Shown: positions 43,836 through 53,454, counted from the first letter of the stretch. The stretch is DNA of 64,000 nucleotides from Eikenella halliae (GCF_001648475.1 NZ_LXSQ01000016.1:1-64000); one strand, 5' to 3'. Notes: generated from the letters alone by a model not told the origin. Numbers and translations: made by a program.

Positions 43836-43994
43836 GCAGCGGAAAGCGTAGTGTGGATGGAATATCTGAATGTAGCACGCGTAGCATAGCTGCATATCTG
43901 TAAGGTGGGTGTTTGCTGCCAGCGCAGACAATCTTTCCGTATCACAACACACTTTTCAGGTAGCCTTTTCCAATAGTTTGTGGTGCCGTGCCGT

Positions 43995-45389
43995 TTATGC
44001 TGCTTCCTTCTTGCTCAAAGTGAAGCCTGTGAAGCCGAACACGAGGGTGAGCAGCAGGCTGAGATAGCAGAAGAAGGCGTAGGGCAGATAATCGATCACG
44101 GGCACACCCAAGGCGTGGTGGATAAACACGCCGCACACGCTCCAAGGCACGAGTGGGTTGGTTACCGTGCCGGCGTCTTCCACGGTGCGGGCGATGTTGC
44201 GCGGGTGCAGGCCGAGCCGTTCGTAGATGGGCTTGAAGGTGTTGCCGGCCAGAAGCAGGCTGAGGTATTGCTCGCCGATGAGCACGTTTACGCCCAGCGA
44301 AGTGGCGGCCACGGTGAAGGTGGCGCGGCCGGCGTTAACCAACATATGGCCGATGCCGGAGAGCAGCGCGGGCAGGATGCCCAGGGCGTTAAGCAGGCCG
44401 CCGAGGCTGAGGGCAAGGATAACGATGGTTTGGGTGAAAAACATGCTGCCGATGCCGCCGCGCGAAATCAGCTTGGCCACATTGCCCAAATCGGTGCCTT
44501 CTGGCGGCGCGTAGCCGTTGAAGAAGTAGCCGCCGAGCTGTTCGATGCTGGGGCTGCTGTGCAGGTAGGTGAGCACGAGGGAAACGGCGATGGTGATGAT
44601 GATGGTGTAAATCGCGTTCACGCGGCGCATGGCCAAAACGATGAGCACGGCAAAGGGCAACAGGGTGTAGCCGTGCACTAAGCCGCTGGCCTGCAGCTGG
44701 GTTTGGAAGGCGGCCACGCTGCTTAAATCGGCGGCAGCGGTGTGGCCGGAGAGCAGCCAAAGCAACAGCGCGGTAAGCAGCCAAGCGGGGATGGTGGTGT
44801 ACATCATATTGCGGATGTGGTCGAACAAATCGATGCCCACAATGGAGGCGGCAATGCTGGTGGTGTCGGAAATGGGCGACATTTTGTCGCCGAAAAACGC
44901 GCCGGACACCACCGCCCCGGCCACCACAGCCGGATTAGCACCCAACGCGCTGCCCATACCAATAAAGGCCACGCCCAGGGTGGCACAGGTGGTGAGGCTG
45001 CTGCCGATGGCCACGCCCACCATCGAAGTGAGCACGAAGGCGGAAAGATAAAAAAACTGCGGCGAAATCAGCTCGAAGCCGTAATACATCAGCGTGGGAA
45101 TCGCGCCGGACACCATCAGTGCCGACACCAGCAAGCCAATGAAAAAGAAGAGATAAATCGCGCCGATGCCGGAGAGTACGCCGCGCGCCATGCTCAGCTG
45201 CATACGGCCGAAATCCAACCCTTTGGCTTTGCCGAAACAGAGCAGCCCGCACAGCACCAAAATTACCGACAAATGCGGCACCCAGCCGAAATGAATCATG
45301 GTGATGCTCATCACGGCCACCACCAGCGCGGCCATCACCGCCGCCTCGCGCGGTTGCATTTCCAATAGGGCTTCTTTGGTTTCGTTCAC
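43995..45389 (-). CDS. nhaC: NhaC-type Na+/H+ antiporter
   Basis: 464 residues. I place the start at the GTG at 45389 because it is preceded by GGGAGGAGACG; a longer frame begins at a GTG at 45428 without such a site. Multiple membrane segments and the family core GDKMSPISDTTSIAASIVGI and VTNPLVPWSVCGVF are seen. It exchanges Na+ for H+ or malate-lactate-type substrates; ion handling is likely but the substrate is inferred. A DUS follows its 3' end at about 43953. Confidence 0.9.
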   Translation of the reverse strand: MNETKEALLEMQPREAAVMAALVVAVMSITMIHFGWVPHLSVILVLCGLLCFGKAKGLDFGRMQLSMARGVLSGIGAIYLFFFIGLLVSALMVSGAIPTLMYYGFELISPQFFYLSAFVLTSMVGVAIGSSLTTCATLGVAFIGMGSALGANPAVVAGAVVSGAFFGDKMSPISDTTSIAASIVGIDLFDHIRNMMYTTIPAWLLTALLLWLLSGHTAAADLSSVAAFQTQLQASGLVHGYTLLPFAVLIVLAMRRVNAIYTIIITIAVSLVLTYLHSSPSIEQLGGYFFNGYAPPEGTDLGNVAKLISRGGIGSMFFTQTIVILALSLGGLLNALGILPALLSGIGHMLVNAGRATFTVAATSLGVNVLIGEQYLSLLLAGNTFKPIYERLGLHPRNIARTVEDAGTVTNPLVPWSVCGVFIHHALGVPVIDYLPYAFFCYLSLLLTLVFGFTGFTLSKKEAA

Positions 45390-45801
45390 TTCCGTCTCCT
45401 CCCGCTTCAACTTGGCAGTTTGTGCCACAAATTTTGTAAAGAGACTGCCAAACTACCATTTCCCGCCCGGCAAGGCAATCCCGGCATCAGCAATACCTAT
45501 TTTAAAAGGGCACAGATTCGCCTGATTTGTGTTTCAGGCTACCTGAAAGCAGTTTAGAATCATATTAGAAATGAAGTTTATGCAATAAAATTGCAAAATG
45601 TTAGGCATTATAAAAAATAAATGTCTCCCCTCTATTCCCGGCAGCACTTGCAACAAACACATGCTATTCAGCTAAAATACGCCCCAACCGAAAGGCTACC
45701 TGAAAAATACCGCCTTTAGCTGTTTGAACTTCCGTTGCAGTTCATGCTTTCAGGTAGCCCCAAATATTCTATAAATCACCATATTAAACAAGGACACAAC
45801 C

Positions 45802-47661
45802 ATGCCAGACTACCGCTCCAAAACCTCCACCCACGGCCGCAATATGGCGGGCGCACGCGCATTGTGGCGCGCCACCGGCGTGATGGAAACCGACTTCGGC
45901 AAGCCCATCATCGCCGTTGCCAACTCGTTCACCCAATTCGTGCCCGGCCATGTCCACCTGCACAACATGGGCCAACTGGTTGCCCGCGAGATTGAAAAAG
46001 CGGGCGCAATCGCCAAAGAATTCAACACCATCGCCATCGACGACGGCATCGCCATGGGACACAGCGGCATGTTGTACTCCCTGCCCAGCCGCGATTTGAT
46101 TGCCGACTCCATCGAATACATGGTCAACGCCCACTGCGCCGACGCATTGGTGTGCATTTCCAACTGCGACAAAATCACCCCCGGAATGCTGATTGCCGCC
46201 ATGCGCCTGAACATCCCGACCATCTTCGTTTCCGGCGGCCCGATGGAAGCGGGCAAGGTCATCGGTGTGGCCAACATCCAACCCGAACGCCGCCTGGACT
46301 TGATTGACGCCATGATTGAATCGGCGGACGACAATGTCAGCAACCAGCAAGTCGAAGAAGTCGAACAAAACGCCTGCCCGACCTGCGGCTCCTGCTCCGG
46401 CATGTTCACCGCCAACTCCATGAACTGCCTGACCGAAGCGCTCGGCCTGTCCCTGCCCGGCAACGGCTCCTACCTCGCCACCCACGCCGGCCGCAAAGAA
46501 TTGTTCCTCGAAGCCGGCCGCATGATTGTCGAAATCACCAAACGCTATTACGAGCAAGACGACGAAACCGTGCTGCCGCGCAGCATCGCCACCAAAAAAG
46601 CGTTTGAAAACGCCATGACCATGGACATCGCCATGGGCGGCTCCACCAACACCATCCTGCATTTGCTCGCCGTTGCCAACGAAGCGGGCGTGGATTTCAA
46701 AATGGCCGACATCGACCGCTTAAGCCGCGTCGTACCCTGCATCTGCAAAACTGCGCCCAACAACCACGACTACTACATGGAAGACGTGCACCGCGCCGGT
46801 GGCATCTTCGCCATCCTGAAAGAACTGGACAAAGCGGGCAAACTGCACACCGACGTGTACACCATCCACGCGCCGACGCTGAAAGACGCGATTGAAAAAT
46901 GGGACGTGACCAATCCCGAAAACACCCACGCCATCGAACGCTTCAAAGCCGCCCCCGGCGGCGTGCGTACCACCCAAGCGTTCTCGCAAAACCGCATGTG
47001 GAAAACCCTCGACCTCGACCGCGAAAAAGGCTGCATCCGCAACGTCGAACACGCCTACTCGCAAGACGGCGGTTTGGCGGTCTTGTTCGGCAACATCGCC
47101 GAGCGCGGCTGCGTGGTGAAAACCGCAGGCGTGGACGAGAGCATCCTCAAATTTACCGGCCGCGCCCGCGTGTTTGAAAGCCAAGAAGCCGCCGTCGAAG
47201 GCATTTTGGGCAACCAAATCGTTGCCGGCGACATCGTCATCATCCGCTACGAAGGCCCGAAAGGTGGCCCCGGTATGCAGGAAATGCTGTATCCGACTTC
47301 CTACCTGAAATCTAAAGGCTTGGGCAAAGCCTGCGCCCTGCTGACAGACGGGCGCTTCTCCGGCGGCACATCAGGCCTCTCCATCGGCCACGCTTCACCC
47401 GAAGCGGCGGAAGGCGGCGCCATCGGCTTGGTGCACGAAGGCGATACGATTGAAATCGACATACCCAACCGCAGCATCAACCTGAAAGTGTCCGACGAAG
47501 AACTCGCAAAACGCCGCGCCGAAATGGAAGCGCGTGGCAGCAAAGCATGGAAACCGGAAAACCGCGACCGCTACGTCTCCGCCGCCTTGCGTGCCTACGG
47601 CGCCATGGCGACTTCCGCCGACAAAGGCGCGGTGCGGGATGTGAGCCAAATCGAACGCTAA
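45802..47661 (+). CDS. ilvD: Dihydroxy-acid dehydratase
   Basis: 619 residues, full length, ATG 45802 behind AAGGACACAACC. Iron-sulfur cysteines are in ISNCDKITPGML and CPTCGSCSGMFTANSMNCL. Also GHVHLHNMGQ, KAFENAMTMDIAMGGSTNT and DGRFSGGTSGLSIGHASPEA. It dehydrates the dihydroxy acids for isoleucine and valine synthesis and complements the leu genes in this window. The divergent gap with nhaC (45390-45801) holds two DUS and AT-rich promoter sequence; no leader peptide was recognised. Confidence 0.97.
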   Translation: MPDYRSKTSTHGRNMAGARALWRATGVMETDFGKPIIAVANSFTQFVPGHVHLHNMGQLVAREIEKAGAIAKEFNTIAIDDGIAMGHSGMLYSLPSRDLIADSIEYMVNAHCADALVCISNCDKITPGMLIAAMRLNIPTIFVSGGPMEAGKVIGVANIQPERRLDLIDAMIESADDNVSNQQVEEVEQNACPTCGSCSGMFTANSMNCLTEALGLSLPGNGSYLATHAGRKELFLEAGRMIVEITKRYYEQDDETVLPRSIATKKAFENAMTMDIAMGGSTNTILHLLAVANEAGVDFKMADIDRLSRVVPCICKTAPNNHDYYMEDVHRAGGIFAILKELDKAGKLHTDVYTIHAPTLKDAIEKWDVTNPENTHAIERFKAAPGGVRTTQAFSQNRMWKTLDLDREKGCIRNVEHAYSQDGGLAVLFGNIAERGCVVKTAGVDESILKFTGRARVFESQEAAVEGILGNQIVAGDIVIIRYEGPKGGPGMQEMLYPTSYLKSKGLGKACALLTDGRFSGGTSGLSIGHASPEAAEGGAIGLVHEGDTIEIDIPNRSINLKVSDEELAKRRAEMEARGSKAWKPENRDRYVSAALRAYGAMATSADKGAVRDVSQIER

Positions 47662-47683
47662 TTGGTTTTAAAGCGTCAACCAT

Positions 47684-47750
47684 TTTCAGGTAGCCTGTAT
47701 TGCTTGCAGGCTACCTGAAACTTTATCTGATTTAATGATTTGGGTATGAT
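47684..47750 (+). promoter_or_regulatory. DUS-hairpin plus promoter module, copy A
   Basis: TTTCAGGTAGCCTG and CAGGCTACCTGAAA form a hairpin, then TTTATC (47722-47727), 17 bp, TATGAT (47745-47750). The same arrangement is found at 50827 and 51525. It can end the ilvD transcript and start that of the DUF4299 gene. Confidence 0.55.
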
Positions 47751-47783
47751 TGCAGCCCTACTTACTGCAAAAAAGGTATTCCA

Positions 47784-48689
47784 ATGAGCATTTCTTTCTA
47801 TATAAAAAACCCCAAAAAGCTATTCCGCCGCGCGCCTGTACTGACGGTGCAGGAGTGTTTCCAACTTTCCTCTCAGCCGCTGGCACAATTCTCATTTAGT
47901 GAATACGATGAGAATTTTGATTTACAACAATTTCAAGCCCGGCCGCTTTCCGACTTCGAATGCCTGCTGCTTGGCGTGAACGAAAAAAGCGGCAGGGGTT
48001 TTGAATTGTCTTTTGATGAGAAAACGCAAGAATACGCCGTACGGGAATTCACGCCCAGCACTTTGGAAGACTGGCAAATCGCCCTGCAATACCTTGCCGA
48101 TTTAGCCCGTACGCTCAAACAGCCGATTACCTGCGAAACCGGTGAAACTTTCACCGCCGACACCATCCAAACCTTCGATTTCAAACCAGATATGCAGGCA
48201 GGCATATCTATGGTTCCTTTTGAAGGCGAAGAAGATTTACGCAGCTACAAGCTGTACGGCGTCATCCGCCCCGTAGCCCTAAATAAAGAGCTCCGCGAGA
48301 AATTTCTAGCCGACCACGACCCGCTGGCAGCCTTCAGCCGCTTTATGCGAGAAATTCAATGGCTGGATGCCTATTCCGCACAACAAATCATCGCACGGGA
48401 AAACGATTCGGGCGAATATATCGGCTTCTACACCTTAAGCCCCAATCTGCCGACCATTCTGCCTTATCGGCCGGAAATAGAATACGATCCTGCTTTGAAC
48501 CTGTCCGATCACGACATCAGCCGTTGGCTGCTCGCCCTGCACAACAGCACCAACGGTTCATTTACCGAACTGCCCTACGATACTTTTATTGCCAGGCTGC
48601 CCAAAGAAAAATACCGTTTCATTGATGCCGCCTATATCTTGTTAGACGCCTTCACGGAAGACGAATTGGCACAACTGAGTATGGAATAA
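47784..48689 (+). CDS. DUF4299 family protein
   Basis: 301 residues, ATG 47784, 34 bp after the -10 of module A. The start MSISFYIKNPKKLFRRAPVL and the middle GRGFELSFDEKTQEYAVREF match the family from memory. Soluble, acidic. No known activity. It lies between ilvD and a sodium channel gene and is probably transcribed alone. Confidence 0.8.
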   Translation: MSISFYIKNPKKLFRRAPVLTVQECFQLSSQPLAQFSFSEYDENFDLQQFQARPLSDFECLLLGVNEKSGRGFELSFDEKTQEYAVREFTPSTLEDWQIALQYLADLARTLKQPITCETGETFTADTIQTFDFKPDMQAGISMVPFEGEEDLRSYKLYGVIRPVALNKELREKFLADHDPLAAFSRFMREIQWLDAYSAQQIIARENDSGEYIGFYTLSPNLPTILPYRPEIEYDPALNLSDHDISRWLLALHNSTNGSFTELPYDTFIARLPKEKYRFIDAAYILLDAFTEDELAQLSME

Positions 48690-48846
48690 TCTTCAGCAAA
48701 TAATCCGACTTTGGCTTATGTCGATATTTTTCAGGTAGCCTCCGCCACCATGCAGGCTACCTGAAATCATTAAGCTTCAGTAAATCAAAAAACTTGATAC
48801 AATACGCCCGATGGAAAAGCCGGCCATACAAGCTTTTCCATCATCT

Positions 48847-48953
48847 TAATAGTGGATTAAATTTAAATCAGGACAAGGCGGTGAGCCGCAGACAGTACAA
48901 ATAGTACGGCAAGGCGAGACAACGCTGTACTGGTTTAAATTTAATTCACTATA
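48847..48953. repeat. Correia-type element (CREE) 10
   Basis: About 106 bp; left end AATAGTGGATTAAATTTAAA, right end TTTAAATTTAATTCACTATA. It fills much of the 48690-49011 gap together with DUS copies. Confidence 0.88.
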
Positions 48954-49011
48954 TTTCATCCTGCCTGCTTTCAGGCAGCCTATTGTTAACCCTTATCCGT
49001 TCACGTATATC

Positions 49012-49848
49012 ATGACACACACCTCTCCCGCCGCTTGGCGGCAAAAAATCGGTGCCGTTGTTTTGCACCCGTCCACCCAGCTGGCCATCCTCATCATCAT
49101 CGTTTTAAACGCCATCATCCTCGGCCTGCAAACCTCGCCCGCCGTGGTGGCGCGTTGCGGCGCGCTGCTGCATTGGCTGGATATGGCCGCGCTGGTGATT
49201 TTTATTGTGGAATTGGCGGCGAAATTCGTTGCTTTGGGGCGGCGGTTTTTCCGCGACGGCTGGAATATTTTCGATTTCCTCGTGGTGGCCGTGGCGCTGT
49301 TGCCCAATGCGGGCGCGCTTTCGGTGTTGCGTTCGCTGCGCGTGTTGCGCGTACTGCGGCTGATCAACCGCATGCCGCAGCTGCGCCGGATTGCCGATGC
49401 CATTTTGCAGGCCGTGCCGGGCATCGGTGCGATTGCGGGGCTGATGGGCATTCTGTTTTACGTGGGCGCGGTAATGTCCACCACGCTCTTCGGCGAACGC
49501 TTCCCCGAATGGTTCGGCAGCCTGGGCAAATCGCTGTATACGCTGTTTCAGGTGATGACGCTGGAGAGCTGGTCGATGGGCATCGTGCGCCCTGTGATGG
49601 AAGCCTATCCAAACGCCTGGCTGTTTTTCGTGCCGTTTATTTTGGTGTCTGCCTTTGTGATGCTGAACTTATTCGTGGCCGTGATTGTGGATACCATGTC
49701 CAACCTGCATTCCGCCGAACCGGATGCGGAACACCCGCCCGAAGCGCCGCAAGACGGCCAAATCCTGGTGAGCAGCGCCGAGCTGGCGCGCCTGCATCAA
49801 GAAATGTCTGAAATCAAAGCCTTGCTGCGCGAACAGCAGGCAAAATAA
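49012..49848 (+). CDS. Bacterial voltage-gated sodium channel
   Basis: 278 residues, one six-helix domain. S4 has Arg every third residue (VLRSLRVLRVLRL, about 106-117). The pore filter is TLESW (183-187), the sequence of sodium-selective bacterial Nav channels. S6 is near 205-228, followed by a linker and a C-terminal coiled coil (ARLHQEMSEIKALLREQQ). Functions as a homotetramer in the inner membrane; physiology in this group is unclear. Start ATG 49012. Confidence 0.92.
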   Translation: MTHTSPAAWRQKIGAVVLHPSTQLAILIIIVLNAIILGLQTSPAVVARCGALLHWLDMAALVIFIVELAAKFVALGRRFFRDGWNIFDFLVVAVALLPNAGALSVLRSLRVLRVLRLINRMPQLRRIADAILQAVPGIGAIAGLMGILFYVGAVMSTTLFGERFPEWFGSLGKSLYTLFQVMTLESWSMGIVRPVMEAYPNAWLFFVPFILVSAFVMLNLFVAVIVDTMSNLHSAEPDAEHPPEAPQDGQILVSSAELARLHQEMSEIKALLREQQAK

Positions 49849-49957
49849 TTCAGGTAGCCTGTTTGGCCGCAGAGGCTACCTGAAACGCACGATCCCGCTT
49901 TTCAGCCAGCCTGCCGGCCCATGCCTGCTTTCGCCCTACCCTATTGAGCAATCTGCC

Positions 49958-50803
49958 ATGACCGCCGCCCTCCACCTACGCATCTGCCTCGATTTTATTG
50001 AAACCGCTTTGCTCAATAGCGGCAGCAGATGGGATACAAGCGAACTCTACGAAGCCCACCAACGCGCTTGGGGCTATCTCCGCTGCCCCCAAAGCGAATG
50101 GACGCAAACCCATACCACTCCGCACTACCCGCCCGGCAGCGATTTGCCCACCCTGCTGGCCGCACGCAATTTCCTCGCGCCTTATACCGCGGATTACGCC
50201 CAAGAAACGCACGAGTCCGCCTTTTTTCATGCTTTGGCACAATATGATGCCAAGCTGCCGGAAGCGTTTGCCCGATACCGCCAAATGCGTTTAAACGATA
50301 TCGGCGCAATCCGGCCGATTACGCCCGAACAGCTGGCCGAGTTGCAGGCATACCCAGGGTTTGAAACCATTTTGGTAGAGGATTGGGCTGATGAAGCAGA
50401 GCGGTTCGAGCGCGTGCCGGTGCAGGAAATCGTCTTGCAATCGCTGGGCTTTTTAGAGGAATACGTCCGCCCCTACAGCCGAAGCCACCAAATGTTGTTC
50501 GATTATCCCGCCGCTACCCGCGCCTTTTTCCAAGGCCGGCTGTCCTCTGCCGGGCTGGCAGCAAAATGCAGGCAGCATTGGCAGCATCAAAGAAACCAAT
50601 TCAATGGCATTCCCCATCTGCGCCGCCAAGAAGCGGCCATGGGCTTTTTCCTGTGGGAAGCCGCATGGAACGAAGCGTTGGCCAGCCAAGAAGGCGTGCA
50701 AGACCCGCCGTTGTTCTATTTCCTCGACAATCTCACCCAAATCAACGCAGGCCTGGCCCTGCAATGGCGGGATTATGTTGCACCCTTATTGAGAGCCACA
50801 TAA
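49958..50803 (+). CDS. Hypothetical protein, 281 residues
   Basis: ATG 49958. Tryptophan- and tyrosine-rich, soluble, mostly helical (FLEEYVRPYSRSHQMLFDYP, QHWQHQRNQFNGIPHLRRQE). No signal peptide or recognised motif. It lies between the sodium channel gene and the second promoter module. Confidence 0.65.
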   Translation: MTAALHLRICLDFIETALLNSGSRWDTSELYEAHQRAWGYLRCPQSEWTQTHTTPHYPPGSDLPTLLAARNFLAPYTADYAQETHESAFFHALAQYDAKLPEAFARYRQMRLNDIGAIRPITPEQLAELQAYPGFETILVEDWADEAERFERVPVQEIVLQSLGFLEEYVRPYSRSHQMLFDYPAATRAFFQGRLSSAGLAAKCRQHWQHQRNQFNGIPHLRRQEAAMGFFLWEAAWNEALASQEGVQDPPLFYFLDNLTQINAGLALQWRDYVAPLLRAT

Positions 50804-50826
50804 ACGCAGCCTGTGTATATCTAAAG

Positions 50827-50894
50827 TTTCAGGTAGCCTGTATCGCCACGCAGGCTACCTGAAACTTTATCTGGCACAACAATTTAGATATGAT
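50827..50894 (+). promoter_or_regulatory. DUS-hairpin plus promoter module, copy B
   Basis: Inverted DUS pair, then TTTATC (50866-50871), 17 bp, TATGAT (50889-50894). The next gene starts at 50953. Confidence 0.55.
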
Positions 50895-50952
50895 GGCGGC
50901 AGGTGAATCCGTAACGAATTTCCTCCAATCAACCCAACTCAGGAGCAAGCCC

Positions 50953-51513
50953 ATGCTTTCATCACTGCATACCCGAACTGCCTCCTTCGCCGCCGTACTG
51001 TTGGCGCTATCCGCCACTGCCGCCGCCCATGTCGCCCCCGATAGCTGCGGCCTGCCCGACAGTGCGACACCTGCCAGCTATCTGTCCACCAACCACGACA
51101 GCGAAAAAGTCAATATCCGCGCACAGCCCAACACCCGCGCCGCCATCCTTGCCGTTTGTGACAATCAAAGTGAAGCCGCTATCCTCGGCAAAAGTGGCGC
51201 GTGGTACCGCGTGCGGCTGGCCTTGCGGCCAAACCAGCCGGCGGAGCGGCGCATCATCAACGGCTATGTGCACCAAAGCCAGGTCAGCCTGCGCCATGTT
51301 TATACCGTGCACAGCGCCGACGGCTCGGCCAACCTGCGCCTGAATGCCAACCGCCATGCCGAAATACAGCAACGCATCCCCAACGGCACCACCGTGATCG
51401 AATACCCCGCCAAGCGCCAAGGCGACTGGCATTATGTGAGCGTACACGGCAGCGACAGCGATAACTATGGCTATGCGCACAAAAGTCAGTTGAGGCCGAA
51501 AGCCGGGCGCTAA
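50953..51513 (+). CDS. Secreted protein with two SH3-like domains
   Basis: 186 residues. Start at ATG 50953, which has AGGAG 12 bp upstream; the frame from 50890 is longer but overlaps the -10 region of module B. Signal peptide around TASFAAVLLALSATAAAH. Two SH3-like repeats: SEKVNIRAQPNTRAAILAVC and SANLRLNANRHAEIQQRIPN. Such domains bind peptidoglycan or peptides in the periplasm. Function unknown. Confidence 0.75.
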   Translation: MLSSLHTRTASFAAVLLALSATAAAHVAPDSCGLPDSATPASYLSTNHDSEKVNIRAQPNTRAAILAVCDNQSEAAILGKSGAWYRVRLALRPNQPAERRIINGYVHQSQVSLRHVYTVHSADGSANLRLNANRHAEIQQRIPNGTTVIEYPAKRQGDWHYVSVHGSDSDNYGYAHKSQLRPKAGR

Positions 51514-51524
51514 GCAGTAAAACA

Positions 51525-51593
51525 TTTCAGGTAGCCTGCCATACCCAAGTAGGCTACCTGAAACTTTATCCGGCGCACTAATTTAGCTATGAT
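51525..51593 (+). promoter_or_regulatory. DUS-hairpin plus promoter module, copy C
   Basis: Inverted DUS pair, then TTTATC (51565-51570), 17 bp, TATGAT (51588-51593), upstream of the gene at 51640. Confidence 0.55.
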
Positions 51594-51639
51594 TACGCCA
51601 AACTAATCGCCTGGCTACTCGCCAAACTCTCCAATCATC

Positions 51640-51966
51640 ATGCCGACCCTGCATATCCGCACCCCCAATCCCACGCTCTATATCGCCTTCTTGGCGCTCG
51701 GTTTATTGAACGCCATCAAATCGGGAGTCATTTCGCCGGAAGCAGGCATTTGGACATTACGCATGCCGAAAAACTATGATGAAATCCTGCCCCACTGCCC
51801 GCCAAAATTGCAGAATATCATCGAGTGTTTCGATGAGTTAGACCTGCTCTCCCGGCTCGATGCCGTTGCCTATGCCCAAACCATCGACCGCCTTCTGCGC
51901 GATTTGCAGCAAATCGTGGCGGAACATTCCGAACCATACGATGCCCATTTAAGCGTAAGCGGCTAG
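51640..51966 (+). CDS. Hypothetical protein, 108 residues
   Basis: ATG 51640. Starts MPTLHIRTPNPTLYIAFLAL, with a weakly hydrophobic early stretch; the later part is acidic and helical (CFDELDLLSRLDAVAYAQTI). No motif recognised. It is the third gene served by the module type at 51525. The terminator at 52011 follows. Confidence 0.65.
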   Translation: MPTLHIRTPNPTLYIAFLALGLLNAIKSGVISPEAGIWTLRMPKNYDEILPHCPPKLQNIIECFDELDLLSRLDAVAYAQTIDRLLRDLQQIVAEHSEPYDAHLSVSG

Positions 51967-52010
51967 TTTCATCGTGAGCTGAAACCCTACCGCTTTGTTT
52001 CCGCCATCAT

Positions 52011-52055
52011 AAAAGGCTACCTGAAAACCAAAAAACCAGTTTTCAGGTAGCCTTT
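52011..52055. terminator. DUS-pair terminator shared by convergent genes
   Basis: AAAAGGCTACCTGAAAACC and GTTTTCAGGTAGCCTTTAC flank a short A-rich loop. It lies between the gene at 51640 (plus) and znuA (minus). Confidence 0.85.
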
Positions 52056-52072
52056 ACTATGCTTTCAAATAA

Positions 52073-53026
52073 TTACTGCTTCATCGCATTCACCAGCGCG
52101 TTCACGTTGTAGCGGAACATCTGCTCATAAGTGGCGGCGGGGGCGCCACGGCTCAGGGCGTCGGAATAGAGCTTGCCGTTGACGCGGATGCCGGTTTCGC
52201 GCGAAATGCGTTCCACCATGCGCGAATCTTTGATGTTTTCGCTAAACGCGGCGCGGATGCCTTGGCTGCGGATTTGGCGGATTAGGGCGGAAACCTGGCG
52301 GGCGGAAGGCTCGGCTTCGGTGCTCACGCCTTGCGGGGCGATGAATTCGATGCGGTAGCGTTTGCCCATGTAGTTGAAGGCATCGTGCCCGGTGAGCACT
52401 TTGCGCCGTGCCTGTGGCACGCTGTTGAATTGGGTTTGCGCCCATTGGTGCATGGCGTCGAGGCGGGCTTGGTAGCCGTTGAGGCGCTGCTGGTAATAAG
52501 CGCGGCCTTGCGGGTCGACTTTAATCAGCGCGTCGGCCACGTTTTGGGCGTAGGTTTTCATCAGCACCGGGTCGTTCCACACGTGCGGATCGAATTCGCC
52601 GTGATGGTGGTGGCCGTGGTCATGACCGTGGCCGTGGTGGTCATGGCCGTGATCATGATCGTGGTCGTGATCATCGTCGTCGTGGTCTTCGGCCTTCATC
52701 GGCTGGATGTTTTTGGTGGCCTCGGCAAACGGCACGCCGCTTTGGCGGATGCCGCGCATCACCGCAGCCTGCTCGAAGCCCAAGCCGTTCACCAATACGA
52801 GCTTGGCATTGCGGATGCGCTGCATATCGCGGCTGGTGAGGTTGTAGGCATGCGCGTCTTGGTCGGGGCCGACCAGGTTGCTCACGTTCACGCGCTCGCC
52901 GCCCACCTGTTTGGCCACGTCGCCCAAAATACTGAAGCTCGACACCACCTCCAGTGGCGGCGCGGCATACAGGCTGCCGGAAAACAGCGCGGCAATCAGG
53001 CCGAGTTTCCAATGTTTCAATTTCAT
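52073..53026 (-). CDS. znuA: Zinc ABC transporter periplasmic binding protein
   Basis: 317 residues; signal peptide ending SLYAA. The cluster-9 solute-binding fold has ligands His59 (DAHAYN), His148 (DPHVWNDP) and His in TGHDAFNY, plus an Asp in YSDALS. The long His/Asp loop at residues 115-142 is typical of zinc rather than manganese binders. Its permease and ATPase genes lie upstream on the same strand; the 558-bp gap to znuB holds a dispersed repeat, so znuA may have its own promoter. Confidence 0.93.
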   Translation of the reverse strand: MKLKHWKLGLIAALFSGSLYAAPPLEVVSSFSILGDVAKQVGGERVNVSNLVGPDQDAHAYNLTSRDMQRIRNAKLVLVNGLGFEQAAVMRGIRQSGVPFAEATKNIQPMKAEDHDDDDHDHDHDHGHDHHGHGHDHGHHHHGEFDPHVWNDPVLMKTYAQNVADALIKVDPQGRAYYQQRLNGYQARLDAMHQWAQTQFNSVPQARRKVLTGHDAFNYMGKRYRIEFIAPQGVSTEAEPSARQVSALIRQIRSQGIRAAFSENIKDSRMVERISRETGIRVNGKLYSDALSRGAPAATYEQMFRYNVNALVNAMKQ

Positions 53027-53194
53027 CTTTTACTCCTTATGTTTGGTTGTCATATGAGCCTTCCGGCTCGTCCGTGAGGCTACCTGAAAAATTTCAGGTG
53101 GCCTTTAAAGCTTGCCCAAACCAATACTACTGTATTGGCATATTATTGGTTTCATTATTCCTTATAATTTCCAGGCGACTATCATGGTCACACC

Positions 53195-53454
53195 CTGTTC
53201 ACCTTTGCGCCTCATGCCGGCGCGGGCACTTCCTTTTCTTTGCCTCGCCAAAGAAAAGGAAGCAAAAGAAAAGCGACTGCGGGCACAGGTTTGGCTTCGC
53301 CAAACTTCCCTCACTCCACACGGTTTTTCGGGCGGGCTCGCAACTTGCGGCTGCGCCGCTTCGAACATGCAAGCCCTTATTCCCCGAAAAACCGTGCTCC
53401 GCTCGGCTGTGCCAGCAGACAGATGGCAAGACCGGTAGATTGTTGGTGGAAATA
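53195..53454 (-). repeat. Dispersed repeat, copy 2, inverse of 20626-21014
   Basis: Reads as the reverse complement of the 20.6 kb copy, without its extra block. The matching pieces include CCTCGCCAAAGAAAAGGAAG and GCCATCTGTCTGCTGGCAC (minus strand). It lies between znuA and znuB. Small ORFs here are not considered genes. DUS copies flank it. Confidence 0.8.

Noticed and set aside
45428..45428. GTG at 45428 as the nhaC start
   Set aside because: It lacks a ribosome site, while the GTG at 45389 follows GGGAGGAGACG closely.
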